Shown one piece after another: positions 12,069 through 23,966 of a DNA stretch of 64,000 nt (positions are counted from its first letter, which is position 1; each line of letters opens with the position of its first letter). The translations under genes and the position numbers were made by a program. The notes beneath the pieces were generated by a model. That model was not told the DNA's origin and searched no databases. It was given only the letters and a program-made list of their open reading frames with translations. The stretch lies in NCBI RefSeq assembly GCF_001411555.2, contig NC_049904.1:27665370-27729369 (forward strand). The letters are read 5' to 3'. Source of the stretch: Juglans regia. Taxonomy: Eukaryota; Streptophyta; Magnoliopsida; Fagales; Juglandaceae.

Positions 12069-12076
12069 TATATATA
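12069..12076 (-). promoter_or_regulatory. TATA box of the S40-type gene
   Basis: TATATATA on the minus strand lies about 185 bp upstream of the chosen start codon. It is the best TATA match between the gene and a C-run at about 12100-12118, and would place transcription start near 12040. Confidence 0.5.
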
Positions 12077-12746
12077 GCATTTTCAGTTCCAGAACACCTC
12101 CCCCCCCCCCACCCCCAACGTACCCCACAACTGAATTTCATGTGAATTTGGGTTCATTTTGTCTCTGCATTTCATCACTCCCTCACTCCTCCAAATCCAA
12201 TTAGAGATTATAATAGAAGACGCCTACTCGTTCGCGTGTCGAACTCAAACAAATAAATAGACATATAATAAAATAAGAGCCAGTAATTCTTACTATTCCA
12301 CTCTCTCTTCTTGCCGCGTGACAGTCACTTGCCACTGGCTGTGAGCCGAGGTCGGTCTATAAAGAGAAAGAACCGAGTGTTATCTTATCTCACTTTGCCA
12401 AATTTGGTTATCAAATAACAAATTTACCGGTTTTGGAAATTGGACCGTTTCCCTCGTCTCTTATGCTAATTATTTTTTTGAGCATCTTATTAATTACCTA
12501 ATGTTAACTAATCACATCTTATGACCCTTAACATATAAACTATACAATATGATCAGAGGTCATCCTCGACAAAATCATATTATATCATATTATTTTATTC
12601 GCCAAATTATTAATTAAAGTATATAAAAGTATGGACAAAGTTGATTAAGTTTGACAACTAATAATGGTAATCATAAAAAATGAATGCTAGGACGAAGATT
12701 CTCTATGATTCTTAAGTCGTCATTATATCTTGTATAATTAATTAAA

Positions 12747-12912
12747 AATAATGTTACGTATAAATTTAAATTGTGCAAATCTTATATAGATTCTTTGTAA
12801 AATAGTAAATTCAATAAAAAAAAATATTTTATATTTTTTTATGGTGAAGTCTACTATTTTATAAAGAGACTGTGTAAAACTTGTATATTTAGATTTTGTA
12901 CAAATCATTATT
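12747..12912. repeat. Foldback MITE relic, family-B-like
   Basis: Two inverted arms of about 60 bp face each other. The left starts AATAATGTTACGTATAAATTT and reaches TTTGTAAAATAG; the right starts CTATTTTATAAAGAGACTGT and ends TTGTACAAATCATTATT. Length and layout are those of the family-B elements, but the arms have diverged and I could not read a 9-bp duplication. Confidence 0.5.
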
Positions 12913-13187
12913 AGATAAATCATAATTTTATTTAATAATTAGTAATTTTAAAAAAAAAATAGAAATTTAGAGAAAAGGTAAAAATTACTAAAAATATTTT
13001 AATTTATAAAATTTATTATACGTGTAGAATGCCCCTATAAAGTTTGTTTGGTTCTAAAATAGTTGTATTTATAGAAAATTTGGGTTTAGTAGGTGCATTC
13101 TATCTTGTTTGAGAATGAAAGCAATTTTGTCGCATTAAGAGAATCAAAGCATTTCTATTTTTCAAAATGTCATAAATTTAGATTTCA

Positions 13188-13374
13188 TTTGGTTACGAAG
13201 TTAGATAAAATAAAATGAGATGTTTTATTAAAAGTTGAATAAAATATTATTATAATATTATTTTTATTTTTAAATCAAAAAAATTAAATTATTTATTATA
13301 TTTTATTTAAATTTTTTTAAAAAATATAATAATTATATAAAATAAGATAACTTAATTTTGTAGAATCAAACCAA
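13188..13374 (-). repeat. Family-A MITE
   Basis: The copy lies between CATTTGGTTACGAAG on the left and AATCAAACCAAATC on the right. It shows AAAATGAGATG, TTGAATAAAATATTATTATA, TTATTTATTATATTTTAT and AATAAGATAACTTAATTTT in minus orientation. Confidence 0.6.
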
Positions 13375-13454
13375 ATCTTTATGCAAACCCATGACTACTA
13401 ATTAGAGGGGGAGGCGATTGTTATACACGTCCTTGAGATTGCATTTATCCACGT

Positions 13455-13665
13455 CACTTGTCATTCTCCTTCTATAAGTGGACCCTCACTCTTTAATCCA
13501 TCTTGTTCTGACCACATCAAATGTATACACTCCGGGGCCCATGTCCACGTGGGTACCGCACACTACACCTCCAATCCTACTCGTCCTCTTAGCACTTCCC
13601 ACGTGTGCACCCAATTCAAGTGGGGTCTTCCAGCCTTGTCTCTATCGATGCCACGTGGTTAAAAT
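13455..13665. promoter_or_regulatory. Cluster of CACGTG (G-box/ABRE-like) motifs
   Basis: Within about 130 bp the GC-richer segment has three CACGTG palindromes (near 13545, 13600 and 13652) plus a CCACGTCAC variant near 13452. CACGTG is the core bound by plant bZIP and bHLH factors. The cluster lies about 1.4 kb upstream of the presumed start of the S40-type gene on the minus strand. A 67-codon open frame across it has no family likeness. A regulatory role is inference. Confidence 0.35.
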
Positions 13666-13681
13666 AGTGACCGTGAGATAA

Positions 13682-15284
13682 AATATTTCGCGAGGGAAAA
13701 TAAAAAAAAAAGGTTTGGTTAATGATGATAATAACCATAAATTAATTAAACACTACTCCACAATTGATGGTTTAGCATTTTAGGATGTAACGAGAATGGT
13801 TTAAGTTAATGGTTAAAAATTAAAATAATCTCCCGACTCCCCACTAGTCTCCCTCAAAGCCACATTGGACGGTCCATAATTAAAATAAATAAGTAAAATA
13901 AATTGGTGGGATCGCATGAATAATTTGTCCTTCGTAAAAATCAATTCGATTCATTATAAAAACTTACCATTTTAGTTTTCGTTTATAACATGGAATCTCA
14001 TTTGCCTATGAGGAGTATTATAAATTTCCACATTTGGAATCTTGGGGGTCCTTGTGAAGCCATTCAAGTCATTTTAATTTAGGTGATATGACCTTAATTT
14101 AAAAATTTTGTTTGAGTTCGACTTTGTTACTATTTGTAAAGATCTCAAGAAAATTGAAGCCTCGTATAGACTTATATTTAAAAATAATTATTTAATATTA
14201 TAAATTCATTGCATTTAAACCATTGTAAAGTCTATTTAATTATTTAATAGACTTTCTCCAAATAATAATGAATATAATTTATTATTTTCTCATATTAAAT
14301 TCATATTAGTTTGTAAGTTTACTTTTATAAAATTTATTTACAACTAAAGTATTTTTTATTAAAAAAAATTAAAGACACAAAGAGATCCTACAAACTGACA
14401 TTGCACATCAGTTAAGTTTGTTTTTGTTTTTTTTTTACTCCCCAAAATCCTGTTCACCAACCCTCAGCCCGAAATGAGAGAGAGAGAGAGAGAGATCGCG
14501 TACCGACCAGTAAGGGGTGACGACGATGACGTTCCAACGTCGAGATGATAGGGTGAGGAAGATGATTGAGTTGCGTTGAGAAGCAAGGAGAGTGAAGGAT
14601 GCGACAACAACGTCGACGAGAGGTGAGGAAGGTGTGGCAGCGACATTGGCGAGGGGTTGCAGCTACCCTAGGCTCAAGGGTTTGGGAAAGGGAGTGGAAA
14701 AAGGAGAGGAGGAGGGGAGGGGCAAGGGGGAGAGGGGCGAAATGAAAAAAAAAAAAAATTGCATGTCACATCAATTTACAGGATTCTTTTATATATCTAG
14801 CAGCCCTCTTCTTATTATAATTTATTAATCAAAATGACTTAATGATCACATAGCCATTGGAAGGCCAATTTTCAACTAAGGCTTGGCTTTAGTGTTTTTA
14901 AGTGCCCAAGTAGAATGTGTTCGAGTGCTTGATCACATTTTATATAGGCAGGTTAATTTGTTATAATATTTTGGATACCAAAGATTAGAGATGGGGACCC
15001 CTACAAGTCAAAGAAATGTAAAAATACAAGTAACAAGGAAAAAAATAGAGAAGAAGTTGAGATTAACCAAATAATCTTATATCATATTCTAAATGACCAA
15101 TAAATTATTATAAGAAACAAGAAAATGGCCACCCTAAGAGTAATTTGAGATTCTGAGTAGTTTTCGTGGCTCTCGCACAAAGGGCTCAAAGGTAAAAAAT
15201 AACGGGTTGATGGATTTTGACAAATAGTAGTTTTATTTAAAAACCATTATATTATATATTATCTATATGACATAATTTAATTTA
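13682..15284. other. Intergenic DNA with a purine-rich segment
   Basis: No gene is recognised. At about 14383-14795 a GC- and purine-rich block, with GAGAGAGA repeats at 14475-14493, lies between two roughly inverted ends (GATCCTACAAACTGACATTG and CATCAATTTACAGGATTC). This could be an old non-autonomous element, but I found no target duplication. The rest is AT-rich. Confidence 0.4.
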
Positions 15285-15459
15285 GAATAATTTTATATAC
15301 AATTGTGAAGTCCATAAATATTACGTAATCGCTTTAAAAAAAAAGTAAAAATTATTATTAAAAAATTATTATTTTTCATAAGGGTCTCATGTTTTATTTA
15401 TTTTTTTTAAAACGATTACGCGATAGTTGCACAATTTACAATTATAAATATATTTTTTC
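15285..15459. mobile_element. Family-B MITE with near-perfect 9-bp duplication
   Basis: The arms are inverted: the left runs from GAATAATTTTATATACAATTG to ATTACGTAATCGCTTT, and the right from AAAACGATTACGCGATAG to TACAATTATAAATATATTT. The flanks TTTAATTTA (15276-15284) and TTTAAATTA (15460-15468) match at 8 of 9 bases. Length is 175 bp, as in the other copies. Confidence 0.7.
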
Positions 15460-15989
15460 TTTAAATTATAAGATTTAAATTTGAAAACAAGTAGCGATAT
15501 TGCAAGCAGCAATGAATCGACTTTCAAATTGTTTTCGTAAGTAAAGAAAAAATTTTCGACTCCTGTTTTAGAAAAAACAATAAATTATAAGATAAACAAA
15601 TATAAGGATTAAATTGATTACATTTGTTCCAGAGTACAAGAAGTACGATAAACTCTAGGACATGTAGGGTAAACGCACTAGTAATAAAAAGAGCATGGTC
15701 GATCAAATCTTTACAGTTTTAATTGAGAAATTGAATGATGCAGCACACGTGTCATTAGGTGCTTTACACTTCCAATATTATTTCTAGGAGGGTAGTTACT
15801 TATCATCTCACACTATATATTTTATATATTTTAAAATTATTTATTTTATTTTTATTAAATTAATTGAATTATTTTACTTATTATTTATACATTACATACT
15901 TGTTATAAAAAAAAATTAAAATAAATATAATGTGTAGAGATGATAAGTATAATTATTTTATTTCTAAGAGGTGGAAGTTCATCATGTTA

Positions 15990-16192
15990 TTCCGTTTGGA
16001 TATAAAAACGATTTCATCTCATCTCATTATTATAAATTTTTCAAATTTTTACACAAAATATAATAAACAATTTAATTTTTTCAAATACTGAAATAATATT
16101 ATTATTAAAAAATAATATTTTAATAATATTTTATTCAACTTTCAACTTTAATTTAAAATCATCTCATATCATCTCACTACCCAACCAAAACA
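15990..16192 (+). repeat. Family-A MITE, well preserved
   Basis: The left end is CCGTTTGGATATAAAAACG followed by ATTTCATCTCATCTCATTAT. The right end is AAAATCATCTCATATCATC followed by CTCACTACCCAACCAAAAC. The inverted ends GTTTGGATA and TA(T/C)CCAAAC, with the same-direction TCATCTC arrays just inside, are clearest here. Confidence 0.7.
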
Positions 16193-16255
16193 TAACATTA
16201 GTGGAATTTTTATTCAAGTACTTTTTTTTTTATAAAAAGTCGACTCTATTCTTTA

Positions 16256-16428
16256 GAAAAATATAGTTACAGTTATGAGTGCGTAAACGCCACGCAATTA
16301 TTTTTAAAAAAGTGAATAAATACGAGATTCACATAAAAAAAATTTAATTTTTTAATAGCAGATCATACTATTTTTCAAAATGACTATATAAAACTTGTAC
16401 ATTCTACGATTACATATAGTATTACTCT
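16256..16428. mobile_element. Family-B MITE with perfect 9-bp target duplication
   Basis: The 173-bp element has inverted arms, including ACAGTTATGAGTGCGTAAACG on the left and ACTTGTACATTCTACGATTA on the right. It is flanked by TATTCTTTA at 16247-16255 and 16429-16437, an exact 9-bp repeat. The internal AAGTGAATAAATACGAGATTC motif is shared with the copy at 22507. Confidence 0.85.
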
Positions 16429-16429
16429 T

Positions 16430-18297
16430 ATTCTTTATTAGTGAAATTTATTTTTTATTTTTATAAAAGATTTGTACGAAATTTTTTTATTTAAATTTTA
16501 TACCTAACATTATTCATACGAAAAAATTATTATGGTTATAAAAAAAAATTTTAAGAATTAATTTACAAATTGATATGCTTCTTATGATATAGCAAATCAA
16601 TTTCTTAATAAAATTAATTTTATAAATATCAAATTTTAAATTTACTTTTATAAAATTTATCAATTTCTTTATAACTTACGAGAAATAGAGGGTGAAAAGG
16701 CTATAGAGAAACCAATCATTTCCATTCCAAAATGAAAGTCAGTTGTCTGATCGTTTGATTGTACTCTAAAGTGCCACTTGTGATGTGGTGGGCCCCAATT
16801 TCTTGTGTTGACCTTATTTTTGTGGAGGTGGGACCCGGGGCTTGCTATGGCCGGACTTTGATTGCTGATTGGGACCCGCTTGAAATTTGTTCGGTTTGCC
16901 ACTTGCCAGACCCATGGCCCAACCCTTGCTAGTATTGGACCTGTCATCGCAATGGAGGATCCTATGCTTCGGCTATCAGTATTTTTCTCGAATTTTGTTA
17001 TTCATTATCTCAAAACATAAAATATTATATTTATTTTTAATTTTTTAATTTTTTAATTTTATTCTTTTAAAATTAATTAAATTTTTCTACTCATAATCTA
17101 CACACTACATATTTAATAAGAGAAAAACTTTAAAAATTATGTATAATATGATATGAGAATGACTAATAATATTTCTCATTTTCTCCCTTTTAACCAATAT
17201 ATTACTTTTTAAATATAAGAAACTCTTACATGTTATTCAAGTAAGTACACGTGATGTGATATTCTTATCTCATTAGCTTTAATAAATAACTTTAATTAAA
17301 TAAATAAGTTTAATAAGAAGTGTTTAGCTATAAAAAAAATTCATAAAAATATACTCACAATTTAAGGTGATTTTATATGATACGTTAGATCTATTTTATT
17401 AGAAAAATAACTTTACAACCTAGTGTATAACTTGAAGGCATGCAACTTTGTAAGTTTACTTTTTGTGAAATCATTTCTCAATTTTAGTTATATATATAAA
17501 TAATGTTAAATATAGTTTTAAAATATGTAAGCCTCGCGCGTTTCTTTTAAAAAAAATAGAATCTATTATTAAAAAGATAAATTTTTATATATATCTCATA
17601 TTTATCTATTTTTTTAAATGAAAAGTGAGAAAAAATATTTTTTTCACATAAGTCTCAAATTTATCTAATTTTTTTAAAGAAAATATGCGATATTTGTATA
17701 CTTTAAAACTGTAAATATAATTTATATATATATATGGATAATTGAATCAAATCATGGATAATTGAATCAAATCATGGATACAAAGTCTAATAATATTTGT
17801 TTGGAATATACTTATAATATTGCATGGCCCACGACTTTTGTCTCTCATGTGCAACAGCAAAGATCCCTCGAAAAATTTAAAAAAAAAAAAACAGCAGCGA
17901 TTCTATCCGAATAAGAAGCCGAACTAGCCTCAGTTTAATTAATTAATAAATACATAAATAAAAAAAATATGATTCGAGTACGTCATATTTGTGGAATCTG
18001 AATCTCACCTGTTACAAAGCTATCCCCACCGTCCTTACCCACCGAAACCAAATAAATAGGGTATTATCGTGATTTTAAAAAAATAAAATTACTTTCTCTA
18101 TTTCGCTTTAAATCAATAATAATTATTTAACTTTAAATAAAAAATTTTTTTTGTCACTTCATTTGTCAATATAATCTTTTTAAAAATACTTTAAAGAAAT
18201 ACTTTATCCTTTAAATTATAGAATACAACTTATAATAAGATGAAGAATTTAATTGTCTTTTCAAAAGCAAAAAAGGGATGACTACCAAAATATAAGT
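16430..18297. other. AT-rich intergenic DNA with one GC-richer island
   Basis: A GC-richer island at about 16740-16950 holds GTGGGCCCC and GTGGGACCC motifs and a 92-codon frame on the minus strand with no family likeness. A relic resembling the arms of family B appears at 17490-17720. A short perfect duplication, GGATAATTGAATCAAATCAT, occurs at about 17736-17775. No gene is recognised. Confidence 0.45.
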
Positions 18298-18500
18298 CGG
18301 TTTGGATTCAGATATGAGATGAAATATTTTAAATAAAATATAAAAGTTAAAAAATATTTTTTAATATTTTATTAATTTAAAATTTAAAAAAGTTGAATTA
18401 AGATTTAAAAAAATTAAATTATTTATTATATTTGTGTGAAAATTTAAGAAAATTGTAATAGTGAGATGAAGTAAAATATTTTCCAGATACAAACGGGTCA
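18298..18500 (-). repeat. Family-A MITE
   Basis: The copy begins GTCGGTTTGGATTCAGATAT, followed by GAGATGAAATATTTT. It ends GAGATGAAGTAAAATATTTT followed by CCAGATACAAACGG. The terminal GGTTTGGAT and ACAAACGG are the family's inverted ends. Confidence 0.65.
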
Positions 18501-18915
18501 TAATCTATAAGGGATATTTTGTATTAATAATTTAATTGGATCCACATACCGATCAATGTTAGTTCGATTTTCATAAAGATTATAGAATGGAAAATAATAG
18601 AAGCTAATTTTTTTTTTATAATTCTTTATATAACTATATTTTAAATCATAAGTATTTTGATAAAATAATTTATAAAGGTAATAAATATTCTTATTTTAAA
18701 ATATAATTATAAAAATAATTGTATGCGAATTACTCTTATGTACTACGCTTTCAACTTCTTGTTGGAGGCTTCGTCGTGTAGTAAGACCGGCTGTCAGGTC
18801 ATCCAAACCACTCTGATACTCTCCACGTGGTTTGTTTAAGTACAGTGGGACCCACCGTTTTGTAGGAAAAAAAAGAAAAGAAAAAGAAAACACTAAAAAA
18901 TTTCATATAAAATAA

Positions 18916-19521
18916 GAGCATTTTTATCTCATTCCATATAAATTTTTTTATAATTTAGTTAAAAATTACATTCTTTAAATTATTTTCTTAAATTTTACTC
19001 ATCTTTAAAAAATTTCATACATCTCATTCCTTATCATTTATCTATTCTATTAAAATAATATTTTTTATTTTTTTATTACTTTTTTCTCTCAATTTCATTT
19101 ACAAACTTAACTACTCAATATTTTTCTTATGTTTTGAACTATTACTCTAGTGAATATTTTAAACAAAATTTAAATTATTTTTTTGCAGGTATGATAATAT
19201 TTTTAAAATTAACTTTTTTTATATTTTATTAATTATTTAAATTATTTTTAAAATTATTAGTTAAAACTATAATAAATATAAATACGAGAGAAAATGTAGA
19301 TGATTATAAGCAGAATTTATTTTATTTATTAGAATAAAATATTGATAAAATATGATTTAGGGGATGAATAATGATTTCCTTTATTTGGGAAACCACTATT
19401 CATCCTCTAAACATTTTTCCTAAAATATGGATTCGGATGTAGGAGTAATGTTAATCAAAACCGTAAAATGAGCTTTAATTATAGGGAAAATAGTGTTATG
19501 GGGAATGAGATAGGAATGCTC
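18916..19521. mobile_element. TAA-flanked MITE (PIF/Harbinger-like), first of a pair
   Basis: The 606-bp element starts GAGCATTTTTATCTCATTCC and ends GGAATGAGATAGGAATGCTC, inverted repeats of about 20 bp with two mismatches. TAA precedes it (18913-18915) and follows it (19522-19524). A 3-bp TWA duplication and short inverted ends are characteristic of PIF/Harbinger (Tourist) elements. No coding frame is recognised. Confidence 0.75.
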
Positions 19522-19524
19522 TAA

Positions 19525-20533
19525 GAGCACTACCAATAGTTCATTTATCATATCTTTTAAAATATATCATCAAAATTCAATTTTTCTATTTTACATATTA
19601 ACTTTTATAATAGATCATACATCAGCTTATCTATTTTTTTTCTATATCATTTAAATATTATTTTTTTAATATTTCTTTATTCATTTCAAATATTTTTTCT
19701 AATTACTATTAAATTTGTAATATATTCATATATTTTGATATTTGCAATATCTCTCTATATACAAAACTACATCTTTTATTGAATATTAAGCTACGTCATT
19801 TTCCAGCCACTACTAATGCATTACAAGCCCTATTTCTCTTCACTTTGCGCTTGTCTCTTTCTTTCACTTGGTATCTTGCCTCTGCCGTATCTCAAGCTTC
19901 CACTTTTAATCTTCTATGATCTCCCTTCATGAACCTCATAACACCAAACAACTATTTGGTGGCTGAAAGTATGATGAAAAAGAAATTTTTAATTCTGAGA
20001 TATTTTTTATAATTTTTCAAAGTTACACAACAATGATTTGTAAAAGTTTGAACAATCTACAAATTCTTACTTTTTCTTGTTTTATTGATAGGTTCACCTA
20101 CAATGGAGAAATCCTTGTTCTTGTCCTTAAGTATTTGATTGGAAGCACACGTAATTTACTCAAACTCTCTTCCTGGCCCTCAAGATAAATGCTACTTAAA
20201 CTAAACGATGTCTTTAGATATGTTCATGGTGGGAACTAGGGTTTTCGTTTAATGATGTGGAAGCACCTCTTAAAGAATAGCTTGAAGTGCTTTCGGTGAT
20301 GGAATTGGCGAAGAAAAACTTCACTTCAAGGAAGATAGGGACTGAAATGAGAGAGAATACTGGTAAACAAAAGCAACGGGAAAAACGATCAAAGAGAGAG
20401 AAAATAATTAAAAATATTTTAGAGGTATGAATAGTATTCTCTACATGTAGAGGATTACTATTGTAAAATGTAAAATAAAGATGAAAACACAAAACCAAAA
20501 AACTCTATTTTACAAGAGCTATTGGGAGTGCTT
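19525..20533. mobile_element. TAA-flanked MITE (PIF/Harbinger-like), second of a pair
   Basis: The 1009-bp element starts GAGCACTACCAATAGTTCAT and ends GAGCTATTGGGAGTGCTT, whose complement AAGCACTCCCAATAGCTC matches the start. TAA lies on both sides (19522-19524 and 20534-20536). The left TAA is shared with the preceding element, so the two sit back to back. An open frame of 94 codons on the minus strand at 20214-20498 shows no transposase motif. Confidence 0.7.
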
Positions 20534-20536
20534 TAA

Positions 20537-20736
20537 GGTCACTCTCAAATCATCTCATCTTGATCTCATCATTACAACTTTTCAAATTTTAATATAAAAT
20601 ATAATAAATAATTTAATTTTTTCAAATTCTAAAATAATAATAATTTTAAAAAAATAATATTCTAAAAATTTTGTATTCAACTTATTTAAAATCATCTTAT
20701 CTCATCTCATCTCACTATCCAAACGAGCTCTAAATC
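20537..20736 (+). repeat. Family-A MITE abutting the TAA-flanked pair
   Basis: The body follows the family pattern from CAAATCATCTCATC, through ATAAAATATAATAAATAATTT, to AAAATCATCTTATCTCATC and the end CTCACTATCCAAACGAGC. The left GTTTGGATA end is missing, and the repeat starts directly after the TAA at 20534-20536. Confidence 0.65.
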
Positions 20737-21398
20737 CACCGTCACGATAACGAGTTCCTATAATGATTAAGGAAATGTATTTTTAATTATGTTGTAAATT
20801 TTTTTAAAAAAATATTTAGGGATATAAAAAAATATATGAAAAAAATAAAATAAAATAAAAGGCCAAATGGCCTTATGAAGGTTTTGTCAGGCTACATCCT
20901 GAACACGACAAAAAAAAAATCATTTAAAAAACAAAATTGATTAGCCAAAATGTATTTTTTTATTAAAAAAATATACACAACCTTCTACTATTCACACAAT
21001 TTCTATACCATACTTTTTTTAATTTTTTTTACTTTTATCAAATATTTAATATATAAATAATGAATATAAGAAGTGAATTAGTTTAAAAGAATAAACTAAA
21101 AAAAATTTTAAAAAAATAAAAAATTTTAAAAAATATGGTGTGTGAAAGTTGAAAAAATTGTGTAGCATTTCTCATTGCTCGTCAGGGTTGTACACGATGA
21201 TCATCCTTGTACCTCTTATACTACTCCTGGAAAATTAGCATGCAATTCTAGCATTTGCTAATAATAATAAAAAAAACTATCTTGCATTGGATCCTTGATC
21301 CCATTGGTCCAGTTCTCAGAGACATCATGCACTAAGCATTTGGAACTGTTACAAGTACATATACAACATTACCACCAAAACCAGAAATTAAGCATGGC

Positions 21399-21430
<32 letters not shown>

Positions 21431-21457
21431 TTTCATGGAGATGATCGATGTATCTAC
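20737..21457. other. AT-rich intergenic DNA
   Basis: No gene is recognised. AT-rich tracts fill 20760-21180. A short TA and GA microsatellite lies at about 21400-21430. Confidence 0.5.
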
Positions 21458-21830
21458 TTTTTTTTTTTTTTTAATCAAGCTTTCATTAGTAAAAACTTAA
21501 CAAAATAAGAAAGTCGCTAGTGCATAATTATTAAAATACAAATTATCTAAAGGGGTCCTTGCCACTATGGAAGTCTCGTAGAGAAGGCGGGAGTTGGATT
21601 AAAGGGATGTTTTCATATACTTGTGTTGAAGCTGCCCATTATGCCATGTTGTGCCCACATTGATTTTTAAGTCAATGAATTTTTTCTGCCTTTCATTCAT
21701 CAAAAGAGTCAAGGTGGTGCTTAATATCTGTGATGATGAATTGCAAAATCCAATCTAAGACTATGAAATTTTTTATTATAGCTTGTATAACCACGTTTGA
21801 GTCTCCAAAAACCTGAATATTTGGACAAAT
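21458..21830 (-). mobile_element. 3' end of a LINE, RNase H remnant with poly(A)
   Basis: On the minus strand the segment reads VFGDSNVVIQAI, followed in other frames by FSCVYRKA-like and AKWAASTQVYENIP-like strings. These resemble the second half of the RNase H domain found at the end of plant L1-type LINEs (GDSKVV... HVKREGN..AH.LAK). The minus-strand 3' end is a run of about 16 A (plus-strand T run at 21459-21474), the expected LINE tail. Frames are broken. The 5' limit is uncertain. Confidence 0.55.
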
Positions 21831-21990
21831 TCTAGACAAATTATATACTTGCCATGCCATATTATGGACAAATTATATAGAATTAATATGGGGAGAAGCC
21901 ACTGTTTTGGGAGCAGCCAAGACACACCCTACGTGGCATAATCCAAATCACTCACACGAAATCCCTCTGAATTCGAAATACCATCGGTTA

Positions 21991-22260
21991 TGAGAGAGAG
22001 AGAGAGAGCTGATGTGAGAGAGAGAGAAAGAGAGATTAGAGAGAGACGATGAGGGATGAGAGAGAGTCGAGGAGAGGGAGAGTCAGCGAGAGAGAAAATT
22101 GATGAGAGAGAGAGATGATGAGAGAGAGATTTGATGAGAGAGAGAGTCGAGGAGCGAGAGACAATGAAAAAGAGAGACGAGATGAGAGAGAGATGAGGGA
22201 TGAGAGAGAGTCGAGGAGAGAGAGAGAAAATTGATGAGAGAGACGCTAGAGAGAGAGGAA
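21991..22260. repeat. GA-rich low-complexity tract
   Basis: Imperfect GAGAGAGA units alternate with GATGAGAGAGAG and GTCGAGGAG variants over about 270 bp. Two overlapping minus-strand open frames of 123 and 64 codons are serine- and leucine-rich translations of the repeat and are not taken as genes. A TA run follows at 22309-22336. Confidence 0.8.
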
Positions 22261-22506
22261 TAGTAATATAAATACATCTATAGTAGCTGCTCTGTAGCAT
22301 ATCTCAATTATATATATATATATATATATATATATGCAACGATTTTGAACTTCCCATTTCATCGTCAGCAGGTAGTTTCTTGATCAGTCCATTCAATCAT
22401 GAAAGTGGCAGTACTACTACAGTTCTGGTTTTGCCAGAAGATCAGTTGGGTGATCGATGATTAATGATTTGCTTGGCATCTTTTTTCATTTTTAATCTGA
22501 TGTGTA

Positions 22507-22683
22507 GAGAAATGATACTTGCAGTCGTGAGTGCGTAAACGTCGTGCAGTTGTTTTGAAAAAAGTGAATAAATACAAGACCTACATAAAAAGAAATTATT
22601 TTTGTAATAATAGATCTCACTATTTTTCAAAATGACTGCACAGTACTTACGCACTCTACGACTATATGTAACATAATAATTCC
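22507..22683. mobile_element. Family-B MITE with perfect 9-bp target duplication
   Basis: The 177-bp element starts GAGAAATGATACTTGCAGTCG and its right arm carries TACGCACTCTACGACTATAT. TGATGTGTA occurs at 22498-22506 and again at 22684-22692, a perfect 9-bp duplication. The left 20 bases are nearly identical to the complement of the right end of the copy at 8538-8710. Confidence 0.85.
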
Positions 22684-22692
22684 TGATGTGTA

Positions 22693-23966
22693 AGTTTCAC
22701 AAGTAGCCAAGAAATCTAATCAGCACCACATGATATACATAGCCTAAACAGAGCATTCCCCAATATTTTCTCTCATAAATTCGTTCTGATGATCATGACT
22801 CCTCCTAATTATTAAAGGACTTCACACAGGGAATTAGGCGTCCGAGTTATGCATACGAGTAATAGTAATACATGTACTTATAATTTTATTTATATATTTA
22901 TTTATAAAAATTTATTTATTAATTTTTTTAAAATATAAATATAATTTTTTTTTATTTTTTAATATATTAATAACTAATACATGAAAAAATATCTTCTTTT
23001 TTTTTTTATAATTTTTCTTAAATATATTTAACATTTATATATATATATATATATATACACGCATGAATTCTTCGTAATAATTAATAGATGGTGGGGCTAT
23101 AACTTCTATATAGTTAGCAGAAGTTATCGCTTTCAACGAGGGGAAGGCCCGCCAAGAGAAGTAGAAAAGAGAAGTCTATTCTCTGATCATTTCTTGTGTA
23201 CTCATGGAACGTAAAAAGGGACGGAGTTTTGTTTGCAATATCAACTGTAATTAATGCATCCCTTGGTAAAGTATAATAGGATGAAAGCGATATTATTGTA
23301 CTACGTTACGTATACGTATAGTAAAGTACTCTTCAAAAGAAAAAACAATCGAAATTTGGGGATTTTTTCAGTCCGTTTTGACTCGTGTGTTGAATGTTGG
23401 GTTACGTGGATCTTGGGCCTTGCAAGAAAATATTAAAAATAATTTAATTTTTTATTTAAAATATTTACTAAAATAATAGTTCAAAACATAATAAAAAAAA
23501 TTAAACAGTTAAATTTGTAAATGAAAGTAAAAGAAAAAAATAATAAATAAATATTATTTTAAAAGAATAAGAAATGGATAGAGAATGAGACGTAGAATAT
23601 TTTTAAAAAATAGTAAAATTTAGAAAAGACTTTTAAAAAAATATACTTTTTAATTAAATTATAGAAAATTTTACGAAGAACCCAATATAAATACTCTAAC
23701 ACACCCAATTCAAGTTCACGTATTGCTTTTGAACTTAATACGGTAAATAAAAGCTATATGTTCAGTCAATTTCGCATATCTCTTGAACACGAAAATGACA
23801 TGGCATGGTAGGTGTTTAATAAAATGGTGTGTCTTGGCATCAGGAGAAGGGCTTGGCTGCCGAATGGGCGGGAGACAAAAATGGGGAAAAAATGTGTGGG
23901 AAGAATGGAACTGGGCATGAAATGGCGCGTTTTGGACGCTGTTGTCTCTCAAGTATATATGGCTAG
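22693..23966. other. Intergenic DNA without a recognisable gene
   Basis: The sequence is AT-rich, with a TA repeat at about 23040-23055. Two overlapping open frames on opposite strands at 23716-24021 show no family likeness. Nothing else is supported. Confidence 0.5.

Noticed and set aside
16669..16947. 92-codon minus-strand frame as a gene
   Set aside because: The GC-richer island has promoter-like GGGCCC motifs but no family likeness and no splice partners.
21929..22300. 123-codon serine/leucine-rich open frame on the minus strand
   Set aside because: It is the translation of a GA-rich low-complexity tract, with no domain and a second overlapping frame of the same kind.
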